Source: an uncultured Alphaproteobacteria bacterium (GTDB taxonomy: Bacteria > Pseudomonadota > Alphaproteobacteria > Rhodospirillales > Rhodospirillaceae). Taken from it: 64,000 nt of DNA. The stretch spans positions 62,001 to 126,000 of the forward strand of contig CACGTM010000001.1 of the NCBI GenBank assembly GCA_902575965.1, read 5' to 3'. The notes beneath the pieces are model-generated. The model had not been told where the DNA came from, searched no databases, and worked only from the letters and a program-made list of their open reading frames with translations. The translations under genes were made by a program, and so were the position numbers. This document shows, piece after piece, positions 1 through 8,288 of the stretch (the first letter of the stretch is position 1; the number at the start of each line of letters is the position of its first letter).

Positions 1-204
1 TATAGTTCCAGCTAATATATACAAAGGAATAGAGAGTAGAACTTCGCGATTCGATGCATCCCACATGTCATAGACGACATTCATCAGCTCCCCTCCGCCA
101 TAAAAATAATATGACCAAAAGGTTGCTACCCCTAATAAAACAATAATATTCATCCGAAGAATGAGAAGAGTAATTAGAATAATAGCTAGAATGATACCGC
201 TCAT
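1..204 (-). CDS. TRAP transporter large permease (DctM-like), N-terminal part only
   Basis: This open frame starts at an ATG (204) and leaves the window at base 1, so only the first 68 residues are present. It is not in the ORF track because it has no stop here. The protein begins with a hydrophobic helix and reaches 'REVLLSIPLYILAGTI', a stretch typical of the start of TRAP DctM subunits. DctM is the large inner-membrane subunit that carries solute using a sodium gradient, together with DctQ and a periplasmic DctP. It lies 5 bases downstream of dctQ in the same direction. The substrate cannot be read from this part, and DctP must be outside the window or elsewhere. Confidence 0.8.
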   Translation of the reverse strand, partial: MSGIILAIILITLLILRMNIIVLLGVATFWSYYFYGGGELMNVVYDMWDASNREVLLSIPLYILAGTI

Positions 205-209
205 AATTT

Positions 210-713
210 TTAGTTATTTCTTGGTGTTTCAGGAGGAATAGGTCTTAATTCTAAAAAAATTCCGTAAATTGTATGCCTAATAGCAACAAGGGTAAACCCG
301 AGAACTATTACACTTTGTATTGGCCAAATAGGCCAACGGAGCACTGCGGTTACATCTTGTAGTTCGAAGCTTTCTTTCGTAACACTGAAAGCTATGAATG
401 CAACAAAAAAGCAAAAGAGTGCAAACCCAAATTCACTAATTCTGTTTGCTGCGTTATCCCATTTTATTAAAATGTTATCTGCAAATCGGGGGCGAAAATG
501 TGATCCGTTGGCAGAGGCTAAAGCAATACCAATATATGCGACAACTATCATCCCCACTACTCCGACTTGAGGTGCACCAAACCATCCTGATCCAGTTATT
601 TCTCGACTAAGAACATCGCCCATAAGCGCGCCAGCCATTACAACAAAGGCAATAAAGCACATAAGTTGCTCAAAAATTTTGAGAAAGTGTAAAAATTTTT
701 TTGCTATTTGCAA
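210..713 (-). CDS. TRAP transporter small permease (DctQ-like)
   Basis: A 167-residue membrane protein with about four hydrophobic segments, the size and layout of the DctQ subunit of tripartite ATP-independent periplasmic transporters. DctQ supports the large DctM subunit in the inner membrane. The start is TTG; GGAG lies about 8 bases upstream, which supports it. The partial dctM gene follows 5 bases after the stop, so the two are surely co-transcribed. The family is diverse in sequence; the call rests on size, membrane pattern and the neighbour. Confidence 0.82.
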   Translation of the reverse strand: MQIAKKFLHFLKIFEQLMCFIAFVVMAGALMGDVLSREITGSGWFGAPQVGVVGMIVVAYIGIALASANGSHFRPRFADNILIKWDNAANRISEFGFALFCFFVAFIAFSVTKESFELQDVTAVLRWPIWPIQSVIVLGFTLVAIRHTIYGIFLELRPIPPETPRNN

Positions 714-768
714 AGATAATCTCCAAAATGAAATTTGTAGTTTGAGGTTTACTTTATATTCTTTGGGT

Positions 769-781
769 GGTTTTGCAAACC
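769..781. promoter_or_regulatory. Short dyad upstream of the TRAP genes
   Basis: GGTTT-TGC-AAACC is a perfect 5-base inverted repeat in the 160-base gap between the divergent TRAP and GST genes. Its place suggests a repressor or activator site for either gene, but no regulator is adjacent and such short dyads arise by chance. Confidence 0.2.
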
Positions 782-876
782 GCTCCTATTAAAGATATTA
801 ACTTTAATATAATAATTGATGTTTATTGAAGTTAATTAAATAAGTATTGAGATTTTTACAAAGTTTAGAGGGTTAT

Positions 877-1569
877 ATGATAAAATTATATTACTGGCCA
901 ACACCAAATGGGCATAAAATACCCATAATGCTAGAGGAATGTAGTCTTGAGTACGAGGTGTTTCCAGTAAATATGTTAAAAGGTGAGCAATTTGAGGATG
1001 ATTTTCTCAAAATTAATCCAAATAATAAAATTCCTGCGATTGTTGATACGGATGGTCCAAATGGAGAGAATATTTCTATATTTGAATCAGGTGCTATTCT
1101 TCTTTACCTAGCTGAAAAAACTAAAAAGTTTATTCCCAAATCTCCCTCAAAGAGGCTTGATGTAATTCAGTGGTTATTCTTTCAAGTTGCAAATGTTGGT
1201 CCTATGTTCGGACAATGTGGACATTTTCTTCAATATGCGCCCAAAAAGGTTGAGTACGGAATAAATCGTTATCAAACAGAAACGAAAAGGTTATACAGGG
1301 TAATGGATAAGAAGCTGGGCGATACTCAATTCTTGGCAGGGGATTATTCTATTGCAGACATGGCAACCTATCCTTGGGTGAAAATAAATTATTTTCACGA
1401 AATTGATATTGATGATTATCCTAATGTGAAAAGGTGGAGAGAAGATGTGGGGTTAAGGCCAGCTGTTATAAAAGGATGCGGGCTATTGGAGGATATAATG
1501 AAATTAGGTGACCCAGATGATGAAGCTTTTAAAAATTTGTTTGATCGTCAAAAAGAAGATAGGAGATAA
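877..1569 (+). CDS. Glutathione S-transferase, YfcG/YghU-like (Nu class)
   Basis: The product has an N-terminal thioredoxin-fold domain (about residues 1-85) beginning 'MIKLYYWPTPNGHK' and a helical C-terminal domain. The TPNGHK segment is characteristic of the YfcG/YghU group, which lacks the usual catalytic Tyr or Ser and has glutathione-dependent disulfide reductase activity. 'ESGAILLYLAEK' is the glutathione gamma-glutamyl site. The ORF track starts at a TTG (847), but ATG 877 has GAGGG just upstream and aligns with the family start, giving 230 residues. It probably shares a transcript with the hydrolase 5 bases downstream. Substrate unknown. Confidence 0.88.
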   Translation: MIKLYYWPTPNGHKIPIMLEECSLEYEVFPVNMLKGEQFEDDFLKINPNNKIPAIVDTDGPNGENISIFESGAILLYLAEKTKKFIPKSPSKRLDVIQWLFFQVANVGPMFGQCGHFLQYAPKKVEYGINRYQTETKRLYRVMDKKLGDTQFLAGDYSIADMATYPWVKINYFHEIDIDDYPNVKRWREDVGLRPAVIKGCGLLEDIMKLGDPDDEAFKNLFDRQKEDRR

Positions 1570-1574
1570 ATCTT

Positions 1575-2126
1575 TTGGTTCTGGAAAAAGAAAATTCTCA
1601 ATTGCTGGTTGTTGATATTCAAGAAAAATTAGTATCGGTAATGTCTGAAAGAAAAAAACTAATAAGAAATAGCCTAGTTTTAATTGAAAGTGCAAATGAA
1701 TTTCATATACCAATAACATTTTCAACCCAATACACAAAAGGATTAGGAGGTTTGCATCCAGATATTACAAAATTTAGTAATGGTTGTGATGTTTTTGAAA
1801 AGATATCTTTTTCATGTTCAAAAGATAATAAAATTAATGACTCTATAAGCCATAAGGTTAATCTTGGTCATTCACAGTTAATAATTTTTGGAATTGAATT
1901 GCATATTTGTGTTTTACAGTCTGCTCTTGGATTCAAACAAAAAGGATTTGAAGTTTATGTAGTAGTTGATGCAACATCGTCACGAGAGAAGGAGTCAATG
2001 GAAATTGCTATTACAAGACTTACTAAATACAATATAAGCATAGTGACAACAGAAATGGTAATTTTTGAGTGGCTTAAGTATTCAGGTACAGATACATTTA
2101 AAAAATTAAGTCAACTTATAAAGTAA
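1575..2126 (+). CDS. Isochorismatase-family cysteine hydrolase
   Basis: A 183-residue single-domain protein of the isochorismatase-like fold. The catalytic Asp is in 'VVDIQEKL' near residue 14, a Lys in 'FEKISFSC', and the nucleophilic Cys in 'GIELHICVLQSAL'. The ending 'VVVDATSSR' is also typical. Family members hydrolyse amides or vinyl ethers; the actual substrate cannot be told from sequence. The start is TTG with a strong AGGAGAT about 8 bases upstream, 5 bases after the GST stop, so the genes are an operon. A hairpin terminator follows directly. Confidence 0.85.
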   Translation: MVLEKENSQLLVVDIQEKLVSVMSERKKLIRNSLVLIESANEFHIPITFSTQYTKGLGGLHPDITKFSNGCDVFEKISFSCSKDNKINDSISHKVNLGHSQLIIFGIELHICVLQSALGFKQKGFEVYVVVDATSSREKESMEIAITRLTKYNISIVTTEMVIFEWLKYSGTDTFKKLSQLIK

Positions 2127-2132
2127 CTACTT

Positions 2133-2165
2133 GTACACTTAAAAGTGTACCTTTTATTTATTTTT
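2133..2165 (+). terminator. Rho-independent terminator after the GST/hydrolase operon
   Basis: GTACACTT-AA-AAGTGTAC is a perfect 8-base stem (or 7 with a 4-base loop) starting 7 bases after the hydrolase stop. It is followed by CTTTTATTTATTTTT. It separates the GST/hydrolase unit from the DMT exporter. Confidence 0.8.
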
Positions 2166-2182
2166 AGTTTTTGAGTTATTTA

Positions 2183-3028
2183 ATGAACCTAGTTAATAAT
2201 AGAAAATTGTCAGGCGTCGTAATTATGATTTTGGCAATGTTTATTATGACAGTAATGGATGCTGCAGTTAAGTGGCTTGTTTCCGATTATAGTATCCAGC
2301 AAATAAATTTTATTAGAAGCATTGTTGCTATGATTGTTTTGCTCCCTCAGGTATATTTTGACGGAGGGCTCTCAGCTTTTAAAACAAACAACAAAAAAGT
2401 TCATTTATGGAGAGTATTCTTGATGATTGTCATAAGTTACTCTTGGTTTTATGCACTTGGAAAAATGGAACTCGCAGAAATTGGCGCCTTAGTTATGGTT
2501 TCTCCTCTTTTTATAACAATACTCACTCCTATTCTTTTAAAAGAAGGAGTAAGCAAAAAAAAATGGTTTGCTGTTTTATTCGGTTTTTTTGGGATGTTAG
2601 TTATTATGAGGCCTGGATTTGAAGTTTTTCGTCCGATTTCAGTCCTGCCTGCTAGCGTTGCACTTGGATACGCTTTATTGCTTATATCTAATAGATCAAA
2701 TAGAGAAACTGAAACTCTTACGTCTTTAGTCTATTACCCATTAGTTGGTATTTTTATTTTTTCTTTATGCTTATTACCACTTGGTTGGATAACCCCATCT
2801 TTTTTTGATTTATCATTAATGTTCTTTATCGGGCTTTGTGGGGGTATTGGTCACTTTTGCCTTACTTTAGCATTTAGATATGCTTCCCCACCAACGCTTG
2901 CCCCACTTGAGTACACAGGTTTATTATGGGCAATTCTTTTAGGGTACTTAATTTTTAGAGAGATTCCAGATACATGGACTATCACTGGTATGGTATTAAT
3001 TACCATAGCTGGGTTTTTTTGTAATTAA
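2183..3028 (+). CDS. EamA-family (DMT) inner-membrane transporter
   Basis: A protein of about 281 residues with some ten hydrophobic helices in two EamA halves, the layout of drug/metabolite exporters of the RhaT/YdcZ/RibN type. The first half begins 'MFIMTVMDAAVKW' and the second half includes 'FCLTLAFRYASPPTLAPLEY', a common signature of the C-terminal EamA repeat. The ORF track uses TTG 2171; ATG 2183 is preferred because a weak GAG lies at a workable distance. It stands alone between a terminator and a 190-base gap. Substrate unknown. Confidence 0.82.
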   Translation: MNLVNNRKLSGVVIMILAMFIMTVMDAAVKWLVSDYSIQQINFIRSIVAMIVLLPQVYFDGGLSAFKTNNKKVHLWRVFLMIVISYSWFYALGKMELAEIGALVMVSPLFITILTPILLKEGVSKKKWFAVLFGFFGMLVIMRPGFEVFRPISVLPASVALGYALLLISNRSNRETETLTSLVYYPLVGIFIFSLCLLPLGWITPSFFDLSLMFFIGLCGGIGHFCLTLAFRYASPPTLAPLEYTGLLWAILLGYLIFREIPDTWTITGMVLITIAGFFCN

Positions 3029-3163
3029 GAGAGAAGAGCAAAATCAATAGTAAGAGAAAAAATATTTTTTATTTAATTATTATTTAGTTTGGCATTAATA
3101 TAATTATTACAATCCAAAAGAAAATAGCTACAAGAAAATACAAAAGAAAAGAGTGCATGAGTT

Positions 3164-3192
3164 TTGACCAAGTTTATAAGTATGAATTTATT
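3164..3192 (+). promoter_or_regulatory. Candidate sigma70 promoter for the ThDP enzyme
   Basis: TTGACC and TTTATT are spaced by 17 bases and end 25 bases before the start codon. The -10 box matches only 4 of 6 positions. The rest of the 3029-3217 gap is AT-rich with no other recognisable signal. Confidence 0.35.
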
Positions 3193-3217
3193 TAAATAAT
3201 ATTTCTTAGGTAAGAAA

Positions 3218-4957
3218 ATGGCACAAAATTTACAAACATCAAATAAAAAAAAACTTAAGGCAGGTGGGCAAGTGATTGCTGAATTGATTCAGCAAAAGGG
3301 GATCAAGTCTGTGGCCTGTTTATCTGGTACAGCCCATACTTATTTACTTTTGGCACTTGAAGAGTTGGGTATAGATATTATTTCAAGTCGTCATGAAACT
3401 GCTACTGTTGGAATAGCTGATGGATATGCAAGAGTATCAGGTAAACCCGGGATTGCTCTAATAAAAGCTGATCAAGGTATGCCAAATGCCATGACTGGAA
3501 TAATAACTGCTAATCAAGCATGCTCACCTGTAATTGTTTTAGCTTCTCTCTCTCCTGATGGTAAAAGAGAAGCAAATGATGAATGGTCAAATGATTGGTT
3601 AGATATTGTTAAGCCATTTGTCAAATGGGCCAGGGTTGTTCCAGATGTAGATAGGATTGAGGAATTTCTTAATACAGCTTTTATTCAATGCTGTAATGGT
3701 AGGCCAGGTGTTAGTGTACTTGGGGTTCCACAGCATTTTGAGTCACAAACTACGAGAAATTTTTCCTTTAATAATAATATGTATTCCAAAGTAGGGTGTC
3801 CAGATTTAGGGTCTATAGAAGCAGCAGCAGAACTATTACTCAATGCAAAGAGGCCTATGATTATTGCAGGAAGTGGCGCTGCATTGTCAGAATCTGGAGA
3901 GATACTTCAAAAGATTGTTAAAGACTTTTCTATACCTATATTGGCAAACTCTTTGGGAAGGGGGTTAGTGCCTGAGGATATGAGATTAAGTTTTTCTTGG
4001 CCTCTCGCACAAGTTGCTGCCAAGAAAGCTGATGTGGTTCTTGCAGTGGGAATACGCCTTACCCAAAGGCTCGGTTATGGATTGGCTCCAAGATTTAGTT
4101 CTCAAGCTAAGTTTATACAAGTTGATATTCATCCAGAAGAAATTGGAAGGAATAGAAACATTGATGTTCCTCTAAATGGAGACGCAAGACTAACTCTTGA
4201 AAGTCTATATAAAGTTATAATAAAAAAAGGGATGAAGCCTGCACCGAATATCGAATGGCTTCATAAATCACTTGAACCACGTCTCAAAAGAATAAAAGAA
4301 GTTGAAAGTGAGCCTAGAGATATAATTCACCCTTACCAATTAGCCCGAGAGCTGGTTAGGCAAATGCCCGACGATAGTATTTATGTAGGCGATGGTGCAG
4401 ATATCCAAAATTGGATGCACGCTATTCTTAAAATTAAAACTAAAAGAGGCTTTCTTGATCATTATCCTCTTGGTTCAATGGGCATTGGAACTCCTTTATC
4501 AATTGGCGCTGCTGTTGCTGCGCGAGATAATGGTTCAAAAAGTCCGGTTGTTCTGGTTACTGGGGACGGTGCATTTGGTTTTTATTCCTCTGAGCTGAAT
4601 GCTTTAGCTTTGTCTGGTATAAAAATAATTTGTATAATTTCTAACGATGGTGCTTGGGGAACTGAAAAGCATGGACAGATTAATGCCATAGGAAAATCAG
4701 TTAATTGTGAACTAGGGCAGTGGGATTATCATCTTTTAGCGCATATTTTTGGGGGTAATGGCGAGAAAGTTACATCAATACATGAACTAAAGCCAGCGCT
4801 TGAAAGAGCATTTAATTCAAAAAAATTCTCAGTGATAAATGTTATTACAGATCCAATGGCAGGTTTAATGCGAAAGAAAGATCCAAAGTTACAAATGATT
4901 GCATTTGAAGACTTAGTAACAAGTCTTAAAACTCACTATACTCCAGAAGTTGAATAG
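3218..4957 (+). CDS. Thiamine-diphosphate-dependent enzyme, acetolactate synthase/oxalyl-CoA decarboxylase-like
   Basis: The 579-residue product has the three domains of the POX/AHAS family. The N-terminal pyrimidine-binding domain carries the catalytic Glu (E60, in 'SSRHETATVGIADGYARV'). A central Rossmann-like domain follows, and the C-terminal diphosphate-binding domain has 'GDGAFGFYSSELNALA' with the metal-binding Asn in 'ISNDGAWG'. Such enzymes cleave or join 2-oxo acids or 2-hydroxyacyl-CoAs. It is not clearly biosynthetic IlvB, since no small subunit gene is near. A CaiB transferase and an acyl-CoA dehydrogenase a few kb away make a catabolic or CoA-thioester role plausible, but this is inference. 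AGG precedes the ATG. Confidence 0.85.
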   Translation: MAQNLQTSNKKKLKAGGQVIAELIQQKGIKSVACLSGTAHTYLLLALEELGIDIISSRHETATVGIADGYARVSGKPGIALIKADQGMPNAMTGIITANQACSPVIVLASLSPDGKREANDEWSNDWLDIVKPFVKWARVVPDVDRIEEFLNTAFIQCCNGRPGVSVLGVPQHFESQTTRNFSFNNNMYSKVGCPDLGSIEAAAELLLNAKRPMIIAGSGAALSESGEILQKIVKDFSIPILANSLGRGLVPEDMRLSFSWPLAQVAAKKADVVLAVGIRLTQRLGYGLAPRFSSQAKFIQVDIHPEEIGRNRNIDVPLNGDARLTLESLYKVIIKKGMKPAPNIEWLHKSLEPRLKRIKEVESEPRDIIHPYQLARELVRQMPDDSIYVGDGADIQNWMHAILKIKTKRGFLDHYPLGSMGIGTPLSIGAAVAARDNGSKSPVVLVTGDGAFGFYSSELNALALSGIKIICIISNDGAWGTEKHGQINAIGKSVNCELGQWDYHLLAHIFGGNGEKVTSIHELKPALERAFNSKKFSVINVITDPMAGLMRKKDPKLQMIAFEDLVTSLKTHYTPEVE

Positions 4958-4960
4958 TTT

Positions 4961-6322
4961 TTAAATCCAGGATGAAGCAAGAATAAAAAATATACCAATT
5001 GGGCAAATATAACGAATTGAAAATCTCCAGCATGAAAAGAATATGCGATTCTTCCCAAGTTCGTATTCTAGAATTTCGTCTTTAACATACCATCCTGTAA
5101 AAATTGCAATCATCATACCACCAAGTGGTAGCAAGAGTTGCCCGGTAAAATAGTCGGTTAGATCTAACATTGAGTATGTTTGAAATTTAGTGATAAAGCT
5201 AAGCAAATAGACATCTGACAAGATATTTGTTGAAAGAGCAGAACTAATGCCGGTCAACCAGACTAAAAATCCTATCAATAAGGAGGCACTTTTTCTTGAC
5301 CATCCAGGAATTTCTTCAAGCCATGACACGGGGACTTCAAGGAGAGAAATTGCTGAAGTTAATGCTGCGAATGCTAGTAGTAAATAAAATGCGACACCAA
5401 TGAATTCGCCACCGGTCATCTGCCCGAATGCAATTGGGAGGGTCATAAAGACAAGACTTGGCCCCGCACTTGGATCCAAGCCATTTGAAAATACAATTGG
5501 AAATATAACTAATCCAGCAATTATAGCTACAAAGGTGTCTGCAAATGCAATTGTAATACATGCACTGGGAAGAGAAATATTTTTTGGTAAATATGCACCA
5601 TAAGTAAACATTATTCCTATTCCAACCCCAATAGAAAAGAATGCTTGACCTATAGCAGCTAATATTACTTCAGGTGTTATCTTACTAAAATTAGGCATGA
5701 ATAAAAAGCTTATACCCCCTAATCTGTCCGCTTGAGAGAGAGAAAATAGACATAGGAAAATTAGAATTATAAATAGTGAGGGCATCATAAACTTGACAGC
5801 TAGTTCAAGTCCTCCTTTTATTCCCCTCATAACAATTAATGTGCTAAGTAAAATGAAAAATGTATGCCAAGAGATTACTCTGGTAGGATTACCTGTAATG
5901 TTTTCAAAAAGCTCTGAACTTTTTGAAGAGTCTAGGTTTTCAAACATGCCCATTACTGAGAAAGGAATATAAGAAAAAACCCATCCGCCAATAACACTGT
6001 AGAAAGAGAGTATTAGAAAAGCTGATGCAACACCAAGCCATCCAACAACAGACCATTTTCTGGACGTATTAGAATTTTCTGCGACTTTAGCCATTGAAAC
6101 AGGTGGACTCATTTGTCCATTTTTGCCTATCATTGTTTCTGCTATAAGCACAGGAATTGCAATTGCAACTACAGCAATAAGATAGATTAATACAAATGCA
6201 CCTCCTCCATTTGTTCCAGCCATATAAGGAAAACGCCATATGTTACCTAACCCAACAGCAGCTCCTATAGCGGCAAGTAAGAATATACTTTTAGAAGACC
6301 AGTTCTCATGTTTAAAAGCCAT
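4961..6322 (-). CDS. Sodium-dependent transporter, SNF/NSS family
   Basis: A 453-residue inner-membrane protein with about 11-12 hydrophobic helices. TM1 contains 'IGAAVGLGNIWRFPY' followed by 'GGGAFVLIYL', the diagnostic unwound helix that holds sodium ions and substrate in the LeuT/SNF family. Bacterial members import amino acids or related amines with sodium. Its stop is only 3 bases from the stop of the convergent ThDP enzyme gene, so no separate terminator fits between them. The start ATG has only a weak ribosome site. Substrate cannot be assigned. Confidence 0.93.
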   Translation of the reverse strand: MAFKHENWSSKSIFLLAAIGAAVGLGNIWRFPYMAGTNGGGAFVLIYLIAVVAIAIPVLIAETMIGKNGQMSPPVSMAKVAENSNTSRKWSVVGWLGVASAFLILSFYSVIGGWVFSYIPFSVMGMFENLDSSKSSELFENITGNPTRVISWHTFFILLSTLIVMRGIKGGLELAVKFMMPSLFIILIFLCLFSLSQADRLGGISFLFMPNFSKITPEVILAAIGQAFFSIGVGIGIMFTYGAYLPKNISLPSACITIAFADTFVAIIAGLVIFPIVFSNGLDPSAGPSLVFMTLPIAFGQMTGGEFIGVAFYLLLAFAALTSAISLLEVPVSWLEEIPGWSRKSASLLIGFLVWLTGISSALSTNILSDVYLLSFITKFQTYSMLDLTDYFTGQLLLPLGGMMIAIFTGWYVKDEILEYELGKNRIFFSCWRFSIRYICPIGIFFILASSWI

Positions 6323-6364
6323 ATTGTATAGATACCCTAGTTATTTAAGTTGGAGGAAATTCCT

Positions 6365-7024
6365 ATGAGGTTTAGATTCTTTTCTGTCTGCTCTTTACTA
6401 ATAATATCTATATCCTGTTTTGCCAAAGAGCAAGAAAATCATGAAAGTAAAGTGCTACTTGACTTTATAAACAAAAATTTACCAGGTTTTTATCAGACTA
6501 TACCCAATAACAGATCTATAAAGAATGGAAATAATTTTACTTTAAGCACAATTATAGTGCCTTTAAAGAAAGATGACGTTGGATACAATTTATTTTATCT
6601 AGAAGAGTTTAAAGATAACAACCCAAAGATGGTTGTTCGACGGAGGATATATTCTTTTTGGATAGAAAATGACAAAGTAAAATTAAAACTATTTAACCCT
6701 CGTAAAGAGCTAAAATTTCCTCCTCTTGATTTAAATTATCAAAATGGAATACCATTTAGATTGGACTTCATAAAATCACTAAGCTCTGAAGATTTTTATG
6801 CAGACAGAGATGTTTGTATTCTTCATATAAATAAATTTATGAAAAAAGTAGTAGCTAGGATGGGAACTCATAAATGCAATAGAGAAGAAACTTGGATTGA
6901 TTACGAATTAATAATTGGAAAAGATGGCATGTGGACATGTTTTGCAAGAAGAAATATTAAAGATGATTCTCTTTTTTGGTTACAATCACCAGACGCACCT
7001 TGTTTGTGGCAGCTCAGAAATTAG
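6365..7024 (+). CDS. Secreted CpcT/CpeT-like protein
   Basis: The 219-residue product begins with a signal peptide ending near 'SISCFAK', so it is exported. The rest resembles the CpcT/CpeT fold, a calycin-like barrel: an opening 'LPGFYQTIPN', a central 'MVVRRRIYSFWIEND', a Cys in 'RDVCILHINK', a second Cys in 'GTHKCNREETWIDYEL', and an end 'APCLWQLRN'. In cyanobacteria this family attaches bilins to phycobiliproteins, but homologues occur in bacteria without phycobilisomes and their role is unknown. GGAGG sits 8 bases before ATG 6365, better than the TTG used by the track. The 3' end overlaps the convergent MFS gene by 4 bases. Confidence 0.65.
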   Translation: MRFRFFSVCSLLIISISCFAKEQENHESKVLLDFINKNLPGFYQTIPNNRSIKNGNNFTLSTIIVPLKKDDVGYNLFYLEEFKDNNPKMVVRRRIYSFWIENDKVKLKLFNPRKELKFPPLDLNYQNGIPFRLDFIKSLSSEDFYADRDVCILHINKFMKKVVARMGTHKCNREETWIDYELIIGKDGMWTCFARRNIKDDSLFWLQSPDAPCLWQLRN

Positions 7025-8226
7025 GAAATTTTTTTCTTAGATAAGAATAATGCAAAAAATATTGCAAAAAAACTTGCTATCTTGAGTGTTGTACTAGGGG
7101 TGGTAAAACTTGCAATGTATCCCCAAAATGGACTGGATAATGCTGTCGCGCCCATAAAAACTGTTGTTATCAGTGCAAGACCTCTTCCTCGAATTTCATC
7201 AGGAAACTTTTGTTGAGCACTTACTTGCAATGAAGTCATTACAAAGAAAGAAGTAGCGCCCATTAGAATCATGAGGCACCCTAAAGAAAAAATATTTTGC
7301 GTTAATGATAAAAGTAATAAAATTATACCATGAAGGCATATCCCTATATTAATACCATTAGTTTTTGATATGAGGTTTGACAAAATACCGTAGAGTGAAG
7401 CCCCAATTACAGCTCCAGTTCCAAATAACCCGTATAAAAATCCAAAGTCTTTTGGATCTTCTAACATCAGAGGTATTATTCCAAGAATAGTGGACCAAGT
7501 GCAGAAATAAAGACCTCCCCTTAGAAGAATAATTCTATATGTTTTTTCTTTTGAAGAGTAGGTAATAATCCCTTCAATTTTGTTTAAAATTTGAGGGTAA
7601 GTTAATTTGATAATACTAAATTTGCTGGGTAGGTTTAGTAAAATTACTATATAAAAAAAATATACGAAAGAATTTGCAATCAAAAGAAATGCAGCTCCAA
7701 TTATGGGTAGGAGAAATCCTGCCATTGCTGGGCCAATAACCCTTCCTCCATTTACCGACATACTATTTAGTGCAATTGAGAATGGCATGAGACTCTTGCT
7801 AGTAAGAGATACTAAGTATGCAGACTGACAAGGAAGTTTCATGGCATTACCAATGGATAACATAGCTGTTGCAGTAAGCAAGGCAATAGGGCTTCTTGTA
7901 TCGGTTAAAACTAAAAGAGAAATAATGAGAGGGGGAATCATCATCCATAATTGTGAGAAAATAAGAAATTTACGTCTGTCAAAAATATCTGCGAGAATAC
8001 CGAAAGGTAATGAAAGAAGCATGGCCGGAAGAAAAAGCGCTGTTTGGACAAATGAAAGCATTAACGCATCGCTGTTTGTCCAGCTTATCATTAGAGAAGT
8101 AGCAATTATATTCTGCATCCAAAATGCAATTGTTGATAGTGACATACCAGCCCAAAAAATTCTAAAGTCAAAAATTTTTAGAGGGCTCCAAATTGATAGC
8201 TGAGTTTTATCGCAAATATTTGACAT
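7021..8226 (-). CDS. MFS transporter, EntS/transmembrane secretion effector-like (MFS_3)
   Basis: The 401-residue protein has about twelve hydrophobic helices and a Lys/Arg-rich cytoplasmic loop after TM2 ('GILADIFDRRKFLIF'), the major facilitator signature. Its opening ('FRIFWAGMSLSTIAFWMQ') resembles the MFS_3 group that includes the enterobactin exporter EntS and many small-molecule efflux proteins. Export is therefore the likely direction. Its stop overlaps the convergent CpcT-like gene by 4 bases, and the CaiB gene diverges 62 bases from its start. The cargo is unknown. Confidence 0.85.
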   Translation of the reverse strand: MSNICDKTQLSIWSPLKIFDFRIFWAGMSLSTIAFWMQNIIATSLMISWTNSDALMLSFVQTALFLPAMLLSLPFGILADIFDRRKFLIFSQLWMMIPPLIISLLVLTDTRSPIALLTATAMLSIGNAMKLPCQSAYLVSLTSKSLMPFSIALNSMSVNGGRVIGPAMAGFLLPIIGAAFLLIANSFVYFFYIVILLNLPSKFSIIKLTYPQILNKIEGIITYSSKEKTYRIILLRGGLYFCTWSTILGIIPLMLEDPKDFGFLYGLFGTGAVIGASLYGILSNLISKTNGINIGICLHGIILLLLSLTQNIFSLGCLMILMGATSFFVMTSLQVSAQQKFPDEIRGRGLALITTVFMGATALSSPFWGYIASFTTPSTTLKIASFFAIFFALFLSKKKIS

Positions 8227-8288
8227 AAGTCTTTTTAAATGATTATTCTTTTACTGGATAGTAAATAATTTTTTTGAAATTTTAATTC

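Noticed and set aside
3218-4957. Biosynthetic acetolactate synthase IlvB
   Set aside because: No regulatory small subunit gene follows and neighbours are catabolic; only the wider ThDP family is supported.
7841-8203. 120-aa plus-strand ORF inside the MFS gene
   Set aside because: It mirrors hydrophobic codons of the real transporter and shows no start signal or family pattern.
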